Source of the DNA: Pseudoalteromonas sp. A25
Lineage (GTDB): Bacteria; Pseudomonadota; Gammaproteobacteria; Enterobacterales; Alteromonadaceae
Direction of reading: 5' to 3'
DNA length: 64,000 nt
Assembly (NCBI RefSeq): GCF_009176705.1
Contig: NZ_AP021846.1
Coordinates: 3,530,001 to 3,594,000 of the forward strand
Shown here: piece after piece, positions 1-10,950 of the stretch
Layout: each line of letters opens with the position of its first letter
Position numbering within the stretch: the first letter of the stretch is position 1
Made by a program: the position numbers and the translations under genes
Notes under the pieces: model-generated
The model's database searches: none
What the model was told of the DNA's origin: nothing
Seen by the model: only the letters and a program-made list of their open reading frames with translations

Positions 1-130
1 TACGGCTAGGTACGATTTTGCCACTTTCTGTTACATAGTTTCTAAGAGTAGCGAGATCTTTGTAATCGATTTGTTGTACGCCTTCCGCTTTAAAACGGCA
101 GAACTTACGACGTCTGAAATAACGTGCCAT
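1..130 (-). CDS. rpsR: 30S ribosomal protein S18 (N-terminal part, cut by window edge)
   Basis: The reverse complement reads [18 protein letters not shown] and continues open to the edge of the window, giving about 43 residues. This is the highly conserved basic N-terminus of bacterial S18, which binds 16S rRNA in the small-subunit platform together with S6. It lies 11 bases downstream of priB in the classic rpsF-priB-rpsR order, so it is the third gene of that operon. Only the 5' part is present, and the rest (plus rplI, usually next) is outside the window. Identification is secure from the N-terminal sequence and the context. Confidence 0.97.
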   Translation of the reverse strand, partial: MARYFRRRKFCRFKAEGVQQIDYKDLATLRNYVTESGKIVPSR

Positions 131-141
131 GAGTAATTTCC

Positions 142-468
142 TCAATTAATTCTTTCAATATGTTGTGCGTGTAGTACCAGTTGACTCAAACCATTTCGGT
201 TCTCGTGACGGTTTAAAAAACCTCTAACTTGTACTGCTTGCCCAACGTATAAATGCTGTGTTTGAGACTGGAACTGTTTCCCACTGGCGACCACTTGAAG
301 ACGGACATAACTATGACGGTTAAGATCTGCCTCTACTTGCATTGATTTGTGCTCAAGCACAAAAATACAATGTGGTATACCTGCTGGGCTTTGATTAAAT
401 TTGGGTGTTTTACAAATCACGCCCGAAAGCACATATTGATTTGTATACAGGTCAGCCTGTTGTTGCAC
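142..468 (-). CDS. priB: Primosomal replication protein N (PriB)
   Basis: This 108-residue single-stranded-DNA-binding OB-fold protein acts in PriA-dependent restart of stalled replication forks. The family signature [16 protein letters not shown] lies at about residues 27-42 and [13 protein letters not shown] near the end. The length matches E. coli PriB (about 104). The start is a GTG at 468, chosen because a GAGG ribosome-binding site sits 7 bases upstream. It lies between rpsF and rpsR, the standard gammaproteobacterial arrangement, and should be transcribed from the promoter upstream of rpsF. Confidence 0.95.
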   Translation of the reverse strand: MQQQADLYTNQYVLSGVICKTPKFNQSPAGIPHCIFVLEHKSMQVEADLNRHSYVRLQVVASGKQFQSQTQHLYVGQAVQVRGFLNRHENRNGLSQLVLHAQHIERIN

Positions 469-500
469 CGCAAACCCTCAATGTCCAGAATCAATAACGA

Positions 501-842
501 TTAAGCAGTAGCTGCTTCTTTTTTCTCTTCTCTTACAAGAGGAGATGCTTCAGTTACAGCAGTTTTAGTACGCATAACTAAGTTACGTAGTACTGCATCG
601 TTGTAGCGGAAAGAAGTCTCAAGCTCGTTGATTACTTCAGTTGGTGCTTCAACGTTCATAAGAACATAGTGTGCTTTGTGAAGCTTTTCGATTGGGTATG
701 CCAATTGACGACGGCCCCAGTCTTCTAAACGGTGGATAGTACCGCCAGCTTCAGTGATAGAACCAGTATAACGCTCGATCATACCAGGTACTTGCTCACT
801 TTGATCTGGGTGAACCATGAATACGATTTCGTAATGACGCAT
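501..842 (-). CDS. rpsF: 30S ribosomal protein S6
   Basis: This 113-residue protein begins [18 protein letters not shown], the typical S6 start. It contains the conserved segment [20 protein letters not shown] at residues 42-61 and ends in an acidic, alanine-rich tail. S6 pairs with S18 on the 30S platform. It is the first gene of the rpsF-priB-rpsR operon. Upstream lie a good sigma-70 promoter and a hairpin resembling the S6:S18 autoregulatory site, which suggests feedback by the S6:S18 complex on its own mRNA. Confidence 0.97.
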   Translation of the reverse strand: MRHYEIVFMVHPDQSEQVPGMIERYTGSITEAGGTIHRLEDWGRRQLAYPIEKLHKAHYVLMNVEAPTEVINELETSFRYNDAVLRNLVMRTKTAVTEASPLVREEKKEAATA

Positions 843-865
843 GGATATTCCTTACGGTTAATATA

Positions 866-898
866 GCCTTTTCCCGTTTCGGCCAGTCGGGTGAAGGC
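866..898 (-). promoter_or_regulatory. Putative S6:S18 autoregulatory hairpin in rpsF leader
   Basis: On the minus strand the leader folds with an outer stem GCCTT/AAGGC and an inner CCCG/CGGG stem. These enclose a loop containing GCCGAAA. Known rpsF leaders of many bacteria carry a stem with a CCG element bound by the S6:S18 complex. The position, about 25 bases before the rpsF start, and the CCG content fit, but the exact fold was judged by eye. The function is inferred. Confidence 0.5.
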
Positions 899-931
899 AA
901 GGAACTAAATGTGATAGCCGAAAGAGCGCGT

Positions 932-960
932 ATTTTACGTAGAGTTGGATTATTAAGCAA
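932..960 (-). promoter_or_regulatory. Sigma-70 promoter of rpsF operon
   Basis: On the minus strand there is TTGCTT, a 17-base spacer and TAAAAT. The -10 lies about 90 bases upstream of the rpsF start, which leaves room for the structured leader. This is a good consensus match with ideal spacing. Confidence 0.6.
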
Positions 961-1026
961 TTAAAATTTTTGATATGAAGTAGGAATTTTAAAAAGAATT
1001 GATAAACAAGAGATTTGTTTTGGGAT

Positions 1027-1102
1027 TGGAGCGGCACACGAGGTTCGAACTCGTGACCTCGACCTTGGCAAGGTCGCGCTCTACCAGCTGAGCTAGTGCC
1101 GC
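1027..1102 (-). tRNA. tRNA-Gly (anticodon GCC), copy 3 in transcription order
   Basis: The minus strand gives a 76-base cloverleaf that starts GCGGCACTAGCTCAGCTGG, has the anticodon loop CTTGCCAAG (anticodon GCC, Gly), a T-arm containing GTTCGAAC, an acceptor stem closing with GTGCCGC, and an encoded 3' CCA. It is identical to the copies at 1269 and 1511. Placement next to orn matches the E. coli glyVXY locus, which also has three tandem tRNA-Gly(GCC). Confidence 0.97.
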
Positions 1103-1124
1103 ATTCCAGATTAGCCCGAGTTTT

Positions 1125-1181
1125 CCGCTGTGCGAGACCTAAAGGTCGCGTATAACGTTTTAACAGCTGAGCTACTGCTGC
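1125..1181 (-). pseudogene. Decayed tRNA-Gly relic in first spacer
   Basis: On the minus strand it begins GCAGCAGTAGCTCAGCTG, almost the acceptor 5' strand and D-arm of the neighbouring tRNA-Gly. It continues with CGCGACCTTTAGGTC, the anticodon arm with the GCC anticodon lost, and ends CGCACAGCGG. The T-arm and CCA are gone. It cannot form a functional tRNA. Confidence 0.7.
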
Positions 1182-1268
1182 ATTTCAGATTTGCCCGAAC
1201 ATTATCGTTAGATATTAAACTAACTAATTTGCTACTGAGCTAAGTCTCACTTGATAGTACTGAAAGGT

Positions 1269-1344
1269 TGGAGCGGCACACGAGGTTCGAACTCGTGACC
1301 TCGACCTTGGCAAGGTCGCGCTCTACCAGCTGAGCTAGTGCCGC
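1269..1344 (-). tRNA. tRNA-Gly (anticodon GCC), copy 2
   Basis: This 76-base gene is identical in sequence to the copy at 1027-1102, with anticodon loop CTTGCCAAG and encoded CCA. It is the middle member of the tandem array and is probably processed from a common transcript. Confidence 0.97.
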
Positions 1345-1366
1345 ATTCCAGATTAGCTCAAGTTTT

Positions 1367-1423
1367 CCGCTGTGCGAGACCTAAAGGTCGCGTATAACGT
1401 TTTAGCAGCTGAGCTAGTGCTGC
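1367..1423 (-). pseudogene. Decayed tRNA-Gly relic in second spacer
   Basis: This is the equivalent of the relic at 1125-1181, exactly 242 bases away. Here the 5' part reads GCAGCACTAGCTCAGCTG and is even closer to the intact tRNA. The anticodon is deleted (CGCGACCTTTAGGTC) and the T-arm is missing. Confidence 0.7.
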
Positions 1424-1510
1424 ATTTCAGATTTGCCCGAACATTATCGTTAGATATTAAACTAACTAATTTGCTACTGAGCTAAGTCTCATTTAATAGT
1501 ACAGAAAGAT

Positions 1511-1586
1511 TGGAGCGGCACACGAGGTTCGAACTCGTGACCTCGACCTTGGCAAGGTCGCGCTCTACCAGCTGAGCTAGTGCCGC
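1511..1586 (-). tRNA. tRNA-Gly (anticodon GCC), copy 1 (promoter-proximal)
   Basis: This is the first tRNA of the array in the direction of transcription and is identical to the other two. Upstream is the orn terminator at 1612-1647. No convincing independent promoter was found between the two, so the array may depend on read-through or on a weak promoter. Confidence 0.97.
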
Positions 1587-1611
1587 ATACAATTCTTCTA
1601 AGCTTTAGATT

Positions 1612-1647
1612 AAAAAACCCCGCAAGGCTTCTCGTCTTAAGCGGGGC
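1612..1647 (-). terminator. Rho-independent terminator of orn
   Basis: On the minus strand GCCCCGC pairs with GCGGGG around an inner GCTT/AAGC stem. A run of six T follows. It sits 40 bases after the orn stop and before the tRNA array. Confidence 0.8.
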
Positions 1648-1686
1648 AGGATTCTACAACATAGAAAATGCTTTGCAAGTATTTTT

Positions 1687-2232
1687 TTAAATATTGAAAA
1701 ACTTTTCTTGGTAGATTTTCAGCTCCATAATGGAATCTTTGATGTCGTCCAGCGCTAAGTGTGAACTTTTCTTTTTCACTTCATCCAACAACTCTGGTTT
1801 CCAACGGCGAGCCAACTCTTTTACCGTACTAACATCAAGGTTACGGTAGTGAAAGTATGCCTCAAGTTCAGGCATATACTTATTTAGAAAGCGCCTATCT
1901 TGGCCAATCGAGTTGCCACACATTGGTGACTTAGCCGGAGGTAACCAACCTTTTAAAAAGTCTAGCGTTTGTTTGACTGCATCTTCTTCTGTAAATTTAC
2001 TTGCTTTACAGCGTGCAGTAAGCCCTGAACGGCCATGTTGGTTGGTACACCACTCATCCATATTATCCAGCAACTCATCACTTTGATGAATGGCAATAAC
2101 AGGGCCTTCAGCCAATATGTTCAAATCACAGTCGGTTATTACTGTGGCGATTTCGAGGATTTTATCTGTCTTCGGTTCTAGCCCCGTCATTTCGAGGTCA
2201 AGCCAGATCAAGTTAGATTCATTAAACGACAT
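1687..2232 (-). CDS. orn: Oligoribonuclease
   Basis: This 181-residue DnaQ-fold 3'-5' exonuclease degrades 2-5-nt RNA oligomers (nanoRNA) and pGpG to mononucleotides. The exonuclease I motif is [11 protein letters not shown] at residues 10-20 (catalytic Asp and Glu). The second acidic region is [12 protein letters not shown] at about 105-116, and the HxxxxD motif is [11 protein letters not shown] at about 158-168. The length equals E. coli Orn (181). It is divergent from rsgA, the same neighbours as in E. coli, and is followed by a terminator and tRNA-Gly genes. Confidence 0.97.
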   Translation of the reverse strand: MSFNESNLIWLDLEMTGLEPKTDKILEIATVITDCDLNILAEGPVIAIHQSDELLDNMDEWCTNQHGRSGLTARCKASKFTEEDAVKQTLDFLKGWLPPAKSPMCGNSIGQDRRFLNKYMPELEAYFHYRNLDVSTVKELARRWKPELLDEVKKKSSHLALDDIKDSIMELKIYQEKFFNI

Positions 2233-2436
2233 AGACTACCTTAGCGGTACTTTCCTTTAGATCCAATGCAATTAGATATATCATATTAGCTTCACCAGTT
2301 GACCTAAAGCTTTTTTTTAAAAAGCGGGGCATTTAATTGAGTTATAGACCAATTACATGCAGCTCACAAAACAAACAGTACAGGAATAGGCTAATTTAAA
2401 CAAATTATCTTATTTTTGGCCGGTAGACCAAAAAAT

Positions 2437-3495
2437 ATGGCAAAAAAGAAAAAACTAAGTAAAGGCCAATCCAGACGGATCAGTGCCAATCACCAAAAGC
2501 GTTTGCATAAAGCAAAACAGCAAGAGGCTAACCAACAAGAAACCGCTTGGCAAAGCGATAACTTAGGAGCTATAGAGCCTGCCGTAGTGATCAGCCGTTT
2601 TGGCCAACACGCAGATATTGAAACATCACAAGGCGACATACTGCGTTGCAATATTAGGCGCACCATAAAAAGCTTGGTGTGCGGTGACGAAGTATTTTTC
2701 CGTCGCGCCAAGGTTAGCGATGGTGACTTAGCAGGTGTCATTGAGACCACCGAAGAGCGCCGTTCTCAATTAACGCGCCCTGATTTTTATGATGGCGTTA
2801 AAGTTGTTGCAGCCAACATTGATCAAATATTAATGGTATCTGCCGTACTGCCTGAGTTTACTCCCCATATAATTGACCGCTATCTGGTGGCCTGTGAGGA
2901 CATGGGCATAGAGCCTATTCTCGTTCTCAATAAAGTCGATTTACTCGATGATGAAAGCCGACAATACATAGATGAAGTTTTAGATATATACCGAGAGCTC
3001 GGCTATCAAGTACTGTTAGTGAGTAACAAAACGGGTGAAGGTATTGATGTTTTGAAACAAACACTCGCAGGAAAAAACAATATCTTCGTCGGTCAATCAG
3101 GTGTTGGCAAATCAACTTTGGTTAATACCGTGCTACCTAATGCGGAAATTCTAACGAAAGAAGTGTCAGAAAATAGTGGTTTGGGGCAACATACAACAAC
3201 GGTGTCTCGACTCCACCACTTGCCCAGTGGCGGCAATTTAATCGACTCCCCCGGGATCCGAGAGTTTGGTCTATGGCATTTAGAAGTTGAGCGCGTTACA
3301 TGGTGCTTTAAAGAATTTAGAGCGTTTATTGGTGGTTGCCGTTTTAGGGATTGTAAACACCTGAATGACCCAGGATGCCTATTGGTAGAAGCAGTAAACG
3401 AAGGTAAGATCAGTGAATTGCGCTTTGATAGCTACCATCGCATACTTGAATCCATGGCAGATGGCAGAGCAGGCGCTCGCGCTCCTCGTGTTTAA
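2437..3495 (+). CDS. rsgA: Ribosome small-subunit-dependent GTPase A (RsgA/YjeQ)
   Basis: RsgA is a late-stage 30S assembly GTPase. The G motifs occur in circularly permuted order, as expected: NKVD (G4) near residue 171, then GQSGVGKS (G1) near 225, then DSPG (G3) near 280. An N-terminal OB-fold precedes them. A C-terminal zinc knuckle, [14 protein letters not shown], has three Cys and one His. The ATG at 2437 is preferred over an in-frame TTG seven codons earlier because [15 protein letters not shown] is the family's usual start; it gives 352 residues. It is followed by psd after 42 bases. Confidence 0.96.
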   Translation: MAKKKKLSKGQSRRISANHQKRLHKAKQQEANQQETAWQSDNLGAIEPAVVISRFGQHADIETSQGDILRCNIRRTIKSLVCGDEVFFRRAKVSDGDLAGVIETTEERRSQLTRPDFYDGVKVVAANIDQILMVSAVLPEFTPHIIDRYLVACEDMGIEPILVLNKVDLLDDESRQYIDEVLDIYRELGYQVLLVSNKTGEGIDVLKQTLAGKNNIFVGQSGVGKSTLVNTVLPNAEILTKEVSENSGLGQHTTTVSRLHHLPSGGNLIDSPGIREFGLWHLEVERVTWCFKEFRAFIGGCRFRDCKHLNDPGCLLVEAVNEGKISELRFDSYHRILESMADGRAGARAPRV

Positions 3496-3537
3496 TTTTA
3501 TGCTACTATCAGCAAAATTTTTTAGGAAAATAAAAAA

Positions 3538-4404
3538 GTGAACTTGGATAAATTTAAAATTGCCATGCAATATGCGCTGCCTAAACATGGGCTGTCGCGA
3601 CTCGTTGGGAAACTCGCAGCAGCAGAAGCCGGCGCACTTACAACGCAATTAATTAAATTATTTATCAAGCAATACAAAATTGATATGAGCGAGGCGCTTC
3701 ACGAAAACCCCGCCCATTACAAAACTTTTAATGAGTTTTTTACCCGTCCCTTAAAGCCGGGTATCCGCCCTCTCGCTGAAGATAATAATATTATTGCCCA
3801 TCCGGTTGATGGCGCAATTAGCCAGTTAGGCGATGTTGTTGATGGTCAGATCATTCAAGCGAAGGGTCATGACTATAGTTTACAGACACTTTTAGGTGGT
3901 AAAGAAGAAGACTTTTTACCGTTTAGCGGCGGCAAGTTTGCGACTATTTACCTAGCCCCAAAAGATTATCATCGCATTCACATGCCGATAGATGGCACAC
4001 TTAAGCGCATGATTTACGTGCCTGGTGACTTATTCTCGGTAAACCCGTTGACCGCACAGAATGTACCAAATTTATTTGCACGTAACGAACGTGTGGTTGC
4101 CATCTTTGATACCGAAATAGGCCCTCTGGCAATGGTATTGGTTGGTGCTACAATCGTTGCTAGTATTGAAACAATTTGGGCAGGCACTGTTACGCCACCA
4201 GCGGGGAAAGATGTGTTTAGTTGGGATTACCCAGCGACAGGTACTAATGCTATTACCTTGAAAAAAGGGGAAGAAATGGGCCGCTTTAAACTGGGCTCCA
4301 CCGTGATCTTAGCGTGGGGTGCTAACCAAGCTGAGTTTTTGGAAAGTGAGCAACCGGAAACAGTGACACGCATGGGCACGGCGTTTGCCACCATAAACTC
4401 ATAA
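3538..4404 (+). CDS. psd: Phosphatidylserine decarboxylase proenzyme
   Basis: Psd makes phosphatidylethanolamine from phosphatidylserine at the inner membrane. The 288-residue proenzyme carries the self-cleavage motif LGST, with cleavage expected between G253 and S254 to create the pyruvoyl group on the small alpha subunit. The active-site segments HPVDGAISQ and DYHRIHMP are present. The start codon is GTG. It follows rsgA, as in E. coli, probably as one transcript. It converges with thiF, with a weak hairpin between them. Confidence 0.96.
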   Translation: MNLDKFKIAMQYALPKHGLSRLVGKLAAAEAGALTTQLIKLFIKQYKIDMSEALHENPAHYKTFNEFFTRPLKPGIRPLAEDNNIIAHPVDGAISQLGDVVDGQIIQAKGHDYSLQTLLGGKEEDFLPFSGGKFATIYLAPKDYHRIHMPIDGTLKRMIYVPGDLFSVNPLTAQNVPNLFARNERVVAIFDTEIGPLAMVLVGATIVASIETIWAGTVTPPAGKDVFSWDYPATGTNAITLKKGEEMGRFKLGSTVILAWGANQAEFLESEQPETVTRMGTAFATINS

Positions 4405-4418
4405 CGCAACTTTCCTAA

Positions 4419-4447
4419 TAAGGGCTAATATAATTCATTGGCCCTTA
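4419..4447. terminator. Hairpin between convergent psd and thiF (possible weak terminator)
   Basis: TAAGGGC pairs with GCCCTTA around a 15-base AT-rich loop in the 59-base gap between two convergent genes. Neither side has a long T-run, so termination is uncertain. Confidence 0.3.
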
Positions 4448-4463
4448 TACAATGAAACTCAAC

Positions 4464-5204
4464 TTAAGCGCATACCGCACAGCGACAGTCTTTGCCGACT
4501 TTCCAAATATTCTGGCTTAATGTTAAACCATCAACACTGGCAAAAAAACTGCCATTGTGATGGCCTAAAATTGTATTCATTGCCAACAGCGCTTGCTGGG
4601 CACCAATTACCCCCAGAAGCGGGCTTAACACACCAAAATTATCACAGTTTGGATACTCAACTTTGTCGTTACTTGGAAAAATACAAGCATAACAAGGTCC
4701 ACTTTCTCGAAAATCAAAGCACATGATTTGACCAGACGTTGCCATCGCAGCGCCAGAGATCAGCACTTTTTTATGTGTCATACAGTAACGGTTTAACAAA
4801 TAACGGGTCTCGAAGTTGTCGCTACAATCAAGCACGATATCGGCATTTTTTAGCACAGCTTCCACATTGTCAGAGGTCAGTTTGGTACACACCGGATTGA
4901 GCCCAATGCTGTTATTAAGACTCGCCAACACTTTACTTGCAGCTTGGCTTTTTCGTTGCCCTATATGACTGACTTTATACAAAATCTGCCTTTGTAAATT
5001 CGACAACTCAACTTCATCATCATCAATAAAAGTGAGTGTACCTGCGCCACTGGCTGCCAAATAAAATAGTGCGGGGCTGCCCAAACCTCCACAGCCAACC
5101 ACTGCTATGTGGCTACTTTTGAGCTTGAGCTGCCCTTGCTCTCCCACTTCTTTGAGTAACAAGTGACGGCTGTACCTCAGCCGCTCTTTATCATCTAACG
5201 CCAT
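4464..5204 (-). CDS. thiF: Sulfur-carrier protein adenylyltransferase ThiF (HesA/MoeB/ThiF family)
   Basis: This E1-like enzyme would adenylate the C-terminal glycine of ThiS so that sulfur can be loaded for thiazole synthesis. The nucleotide-binding motif is VVGCGGLGSPALFYLAASG near residue 35. CYACIFP and CRCAVCA supply the two zinc Cys pairs. By sequence alone MoeB is possible, but its place as last gene of the thi operon supports ThiF. The ATG at 5204 gives the family-typical MALDDKERLRYSRH and 246 residues. An in-frame ATG at 5225 would overlap thiDE. Confidence 0.9.
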   Translation of the reverse strand: MALDDKERLRYSRHLLLKEVGEQGQLKLKSSHIAVVGCGGLGSPALFYLAASGAGTLTFIDDDEVELSNLQRQILYKVSHIGQRKSQAASKVLASLNNSIGLNPVCTKLTSDNVEAVLKNADIVLDCSDNFETRYLLNRYCMTHKKVLISGAAMATSGQIMCFDFRESGPCYACIFPSNDKVEYPNCDNFGVLSPLLGVIGAQQALLAMNTILGHHNGSFFASVDGLTLSQNIWKVGKDCRCAVCA

Positions 5205-5206
5205 TG

Positions 5207-6727
5207 TTATGCACTCTTTAAACACGCTTGCAGCTGCTCGATTGCTTTGACATGGTTATCAGACTCAGTGATCGCCCTCACCACTGCAATACTGCCTACG
5301 CCTGTTTTTACCACTTCAGAGGCCACTGACAAATCAATTCCCCCAATTGCTACCGTTGGATAATGCTCAGCCATTAAAGGCACAAAGTGTGACAGTTTTT
5401 CTAAGCCTTGGATCTGCCCAGTCATATCTTTGGTGGCCGTTGGGTAAATCGCGCCAAATGCAAGGTAACTAGGTCGATAATTATGTGCTCTGAGCATTTC
5501 GTAAAAACCGTGCGTAGACACACCGAGTCTAAGCCCAGCTTCCTGAATGGCTTTTAAATTGGCTTCACTGAGATCTTCTTGTCCCAAGTGAACACCATAA
5601 GCACCATACTTAATCGCTAATTGCCAGTAGTCATTAATAAATACACGCGCTTGGTATTTTCGGCCTAAAGTAATGGCCGTCTGAATCTCGGCTTCAAGCG
5701 TCTCGGAGTCGGCATTTTTAACCCTAAGCTGTACTGTCTGTACACCTGCCAATAAACACTTTTCAACCCAATCAACACTATCAACAACGGCATAAAGACC
5801 GAGTTCACCACCGGTGTCAGCGAAACCCGCTGCAAAGTTAAATGGATTGGGCTGTGCAAAATCCAGCTCATCTGCAAGCCAACTGCCCGCTTCTATCACT
5901 TGTGGATAATACGCTAAGTTGGTAGGAAAACCTGTTTGTGCAACGGGGCCAATGCCTTCACCATAGCGAATTGCTTCATGCAAGCCTTGATTTATATAGG
6001 CTTTCGCCAATATAAAAGCGTCTTTTAATGGGTAACCTTTTGCTAAACACGCAGCGATCGCAGACGATAAACTACAGCCCGTACCATGCGTATGTGGGGT
6101 ATTTATCGCTTCATTCCCAAGCCAATACTCTTGCCCTTGCCAAAGACAAAAGTCTACACAGTACCCTTTCGGATAATCCCAATGCCCGCCCTTTACTACG
6201 ACAGATTTCACCCCCATTTCAACTAACTTTTGCGCAGCCTCTCGAACTGCATCAGGGCCTATTAAATACACCCCTGTTAAAAGCTGAATTTCATGGGTAT
6301 TGGGTGTTATCACATCAACAAGCGGTAGCAAGTGTGTTTTTAGTGCATCAACCGTGTCTTCTTCAGTTAACTTATCGCCACTGGTTGCAATTGCAACCGG
6401 GTCATACACAACTATCGGAGGTTGCCCCCACTTTTGCTTATAGTGGTTAAGATGCTCAGCGATGAGTTGAATTTGCTGAACATTGGCCAACATACCAATT
6501 TTTATTACATGTGCAGGCATGTCTGTTGCCAAAGCTTGCAGTTGTGATTCGATGACATCTGTTGCCACCGAATTAATCGCCTCAACGCCGAGGCTATTTT
6601 GAGCAGTTAATGCGGTAATGGCCGTGCAAGCGTGCACGCCAAAGCTTTGCATCGCTTTTATATCCGCTTGAATACCAGCACCGCCACCCGAGTCTGATCC
6701 TGCAATACTCCAAACTACCTGTGCCAT
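5207..6727 (-). CDS. thiDE: Fused HMP/HMP-P kinase and thiamine-phosphate synthase (ThiD-ThiE)
   Basis: This 506-residue protein has two enzymes in one chain. Residues about 1-260 are a ribokinase-type ThiD (SIAGSDSGGGAGIQADIKAM at the start, NTPHTHGTGCSLSSAIAA anion hole) that phosphorylates hydroxymethylpyrimidine twice. Residues about 310-506 are a TIM-barrel ThiE (VQLRVKN, FINDYWQLAIKYGAYGVHLG, GVSTHGFYEM, AFGAIYPTATK, VAIGGI) that joins the pyrimidine and thiazole phosphates. The linker of about 50 residues shows no recognised domain. It lies between thiG and thiF in the operon. Confidence 0.94.
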   Translation of the reverse strand: MAQVVWSIAGSDSGGGAGIQADIKAMQSFGVHACTAITALTAQNSLGVEAINSVATDVIESQLQALATDMPAHVIKIGMLANVQQIQLIAEHLNHYKQKWGQPPIVVYDPVAIATSGDKLTEEDTVDALKTHLLPLVDVITPNTHEIQLLTGVYLIGPDAVREAAQKLVEMGVKSVVVKGGHWDYPKGYCVDFCLWQGQEYWLGNEAINTPHTHGTGCSLSSAIAACLAKGYPLKDAFILAKAYINQGLHEAIRYGEGIGPVAQTGFPTNLAYYPQVIEAGSWLADELDFAQPNPFNFAAGFADTGGELGLYAVVDSVDWVEKCLLAGVQTVQLRVKNADSETLEAEIQTAITLGRKYQARVFINDYWQLAIKYGAYGVHLGQEDLSEANLKAIQEAGLRLGVSTHGFYEMLRAHNYRPSYLAFGAIYPTATKDMTGQIQGLEKLSHFVPLMAEHYPTVAIGGIDLSVASEVVKTGVGSIAVVRAITESDNHVKAIEQLQACLKSA

Positions 6728-6748
6728 TTCAGACTCCTCATTTATTTG

Positions 6749-7543
6749 TTAGTTACTTTGATGCCAAAACGGCATACCCATCGTGGGTGTTGAAGGTGCT
6801 GCAACCTCTTTTTCAGGCATAGCTTGTGCAACATAGGCCGCGCGCCCTGCTCGTACTGCATGGTTAAATGCATTGGCCATTTTTACCGGACACCCTGCGC
6901 CCGCAATCGCCGAATTTAGTAATACCGCATCGTAGCCAATTTCAAGCGCTTGACAGGCATGTGAAGGTAAACCAAGTCCAGCATCAACAATAAGTGTCAT
7001 ATCTGGCAAACGCTGACGGATCATCGATAAATTATATGGGTTTAACAAGCCTTTACCAGTACCAATAGGTGCTCCCCAAGGCATTAATACTTCACACCCC
7101 AATGCGGCTAAACGCTGACACAATACTAAATCATCGGTACAGTAAGGGAGCACTTTAAAACCATCTTGTAACAGTATTTCCGTTGCCTCTAAAAGCGCAA
7201 CCGGATCTGGTTGCAAATTATATTCGTCTCCAATCAACTCTAGTTTGATCCAATTCGTAGCGAATACTTCTCTGCACATCTGTGCCAATGTTACCGCCTC
7301 TTTAACGCTGTGGCATCCTGCTGTATTTGGAAGCACAGTCAACCCGGTATCTTTGATCAGTTGCCAAAAATCGCCCCCTGCAGAGACCGTGTTTTGACGG
7401 CGTAAAGACACCGTCACAATTTGCGATTGTGAGGCACAGATAGCTTCTTGCATAATCTGTGGGGATGGGTACAACGCAGAGCCAATCAACAAACGACTCT
7501 CAAAGCTTTCTCCATAAATATTAAGTGGTTTATCAGCTTTCAT
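6749..7543 (-). CDS. thiG: Thiazole synthase ThiG
   Basis: ThiG is the TIM-barrel enzyme that condenses deoxyxylulose phosphate, dehydroglycine and ThiS-thiocarboxylate to the thiazole phosphate. The 264-residue protein shows [20 protein letters not shown] at the N-terminus, [44 protein letters not shown] and [10 protein letters not shown], all conserved ThiG segments. Three bases separate it from thiS, so the pair is probably translated together. Confidence 0.96.
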   Translation of the reverse strand: MKADKPLNIYGESFESRLLIGSALYPSPQIMQEAICASQSQIVTVSLRRQNTVSAGGDFWQLIKDTGLTVLPNTAGCHSVKEAVTLAQMCREVFATNWIKLELIGDEYNLQPDPVALLEATEILLQDGFKVLPYCTDDLVLCQRLAALGCEVLMPWGAPIGTGKGLLNPYNLSMIRQRLPDMTLIVDAGLGLPSHACQALEIGYDAVLLNSAIAGAGCPVKMANAFNHAVRAGRAAYVAQAMPEKEVAAPSTPTMGMPFWHQSN

Positions 7544-7546
7544 AAC

Positions 7547-7741
7547 TTACCCACCTTGAATGGGTGATAGCAACTCTATACTATCCCCTTCACTCAATAT
7601 CGTTGATTGGCACTGACTGCGTGGCACAAACTGACCATTTAAAGCCACTGCATAGGGCTCTTTTGCATCCGTTGCACTGATAAAAGCTTGCAGGCTTTGT
7701 GCATTACACTCCATCACCTGACCATTAAATGTTATTTTCAC
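7547..7741 (-). CDS. thiS: Sulfur carrier protein ThiS
   Basis: This 64-residue ubiquitin-like protein ends in LLSPIQGG; the terminal Gly-Gly is adenylated by ThiF and thiocarboxylated as the sulfur donor to ThiG. The start is GTG at 7741, overlapping the thiO stop by four bases (GTGA), a sign of translational coupling. The length and C-terminus are typical for ThiS. Confidence 0.95.
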   Translation of the reverse strand: MKITFNGQVMECNAQSLQAFISATDAKEPYAVALNGQFVPRSQCQSTILSEGDSIELLSPIQGG

Positions 7742-8772
7742 AATAACTCCTTACTAAGCGCTTGCTTAACTACCGCAGGGGCAAGCAAATAACCATGACG
7801 GTACAAGCCGTTAATGCTGATCACATTGCCCTTAACTGACACTTGTGGTCGATTGTCACTAAAAGCAGGTCTAAGTCCCGCCTTAATTGCCATAACGCGC
7901 GCTTCTGCAAAGCCACTATGAACTGTATAGGCCGCAGATAATAACTCTAAGGTTGAACGTACCGTTATTGGCCCATCATCTTGCGATTCAATTTCTGTTG
8001 CTCCAATCACAAACTCATTGTTCGGTTTTGGGGCAACATAAATAGGATAGCGAGGGTGCATCAGCCGCACAGGCCGATTAAGCACTACCTCTGGTGCATA
8101 CACTCGTACCACTTCGCCTCGTACGCCACGTAAACCAGCAAGCTGCTTTTTAGCACCAATACCTCGACAGTCAATGATCCAATCAAATACCTGTCCATTA
8201 ACTTGCGCTCTGCTGCGCTCATCATGCTGTACCTCTACAGACTGACCAAAGTAAAACTGACACTCTGTTTGTTTAAGATGCTCAAAACTGGCCTTATAAA
8301 AGGCCTGATTGTCTAACTGCCCTTCACTTGGCAAGTAGATCCCTTGGTGAAAACGTCCTGCCAGCTCAGGCTCAAGCTGGGCAATTTCTTGACTAAACAC
8401 ATGTTGTGCTTGATGCCCAGCGAGCGGTTTTAAGCGTTGCTCAAAGCTACGCAAATCACCCATATCTTGTTGATGTGCAACAATAAGCGTGCCTGTCTGT
8501 TGGTACATGACAGGCAAAGCAAGGGGTGCAAGTAACTTTGGCCATAATGCCATGGCTTCAACGCCAAGCGCGGCAATATCAACCTCACAGATAACTGACT
8601 CTGCCATCGGGGCAAGCATTGCCGCGGCAAGGGCCCCAGCACCATTGTTATCTGGCGTTTGCGCCGTTTCAAAAATGCTCAGTTGATATTGTTCATGCAG
8701 CATCAATGCAGCAATCCGACCCACTAGACCAAACCCGAGTATCGCTACCTTCGGCTTTTTCATGCTAACCAT
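7738..8772 (-). CDS. thiO: Glycine oxidase ThiO (FAD-dependent)
   Basis: ThiO oxidises glycine to dehydroglycine for the thiazole ring, the oxygen-dependent alternative to radical-SAM ThiH. The FAD-binding motif is VAILGFGLVGRIAALML near the N-terminus. GATEIESQDDGPITV and the C-terminal INGLYRHGYLLAPAV match the DAO family of ThiO. At 344 residues it is of usual length. An alternative ATG three codons downstream (8763) is possible. It overlaps thiS by four bases and follows thiC. Confidence 0.92.
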   Translation of the reverse strand: MVSMKKPKVAILGFGLVGRIAALMLHEQYQLSIFETAQTPDNNGAGALAAAMLAPMAESVICEVDIAALGVEAMALWPKLLAPLALPVMYQQTGTLIVAHQQDMGDLRSFEQRLKPLAGHQAQHVFSQEIAQLEPELAGRFHQGIYLPSEGQLDNQAFYKASFEHLKQTECQFYFGQSVEVQHDERSRAQVNGQVFDWIIDCRGIGAKKQLAGLRGVRGEVVRVYAPEVVLNRPVRLMHPRYPIYVAPKPNNEFVIGATEIESQDDGPITVRSTLELLSAAYTVHSGFAEARVMAIKAGLRPAFSDNRPQVSVKGNVISINGLYRHGYLLAPAVVKQALSKELL

Positions 8773-8865
8773 CTACCATATGCAATTGTTAGTTAAAAGG
8801 TGATGCCACATAAAGGCCACATCACCCAATTCACTTAGTGCACAGCGCACCAAGTACAAATAACC

Positions 8866-10836
<1,971 letters not shown>

Positions 10837-10950
10837 TTAAGGGGTCTTGTCAGATCTCCAAAAGGAGCGAGATGAGGTTAGCCTCAGATGATCGAGTTTT
10901 ATGTAATATAAAACTTTGCAGCCTACAAACGTTGATTTGTAATACAGGCA

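Larger units (their letters stand above)
1027..1586 (-). repeat. Tandem array of 242-bp units, each carrying tRNA-Gly(GCC)
   Basis: The three tRNA-Gly genes start exactly 242 bases apart (1027, 1269, 1511). The two 166-base spacers differ at only a handful of positions. The array therefore arose by recent duplication of a whole tRNA-plus-spacer unit, or is kept uniform by gene conversion. Each spacer contains decayed tRNA-like sequence. Confidence 0.9.

Noticed and set aside
6028..6450. A 140-codon reading frame opposite thiDE
   Set aside because: It is fully antisense to the well-conserved thiDE gene, has no known domain and is explained by the codon structure of thiDE.
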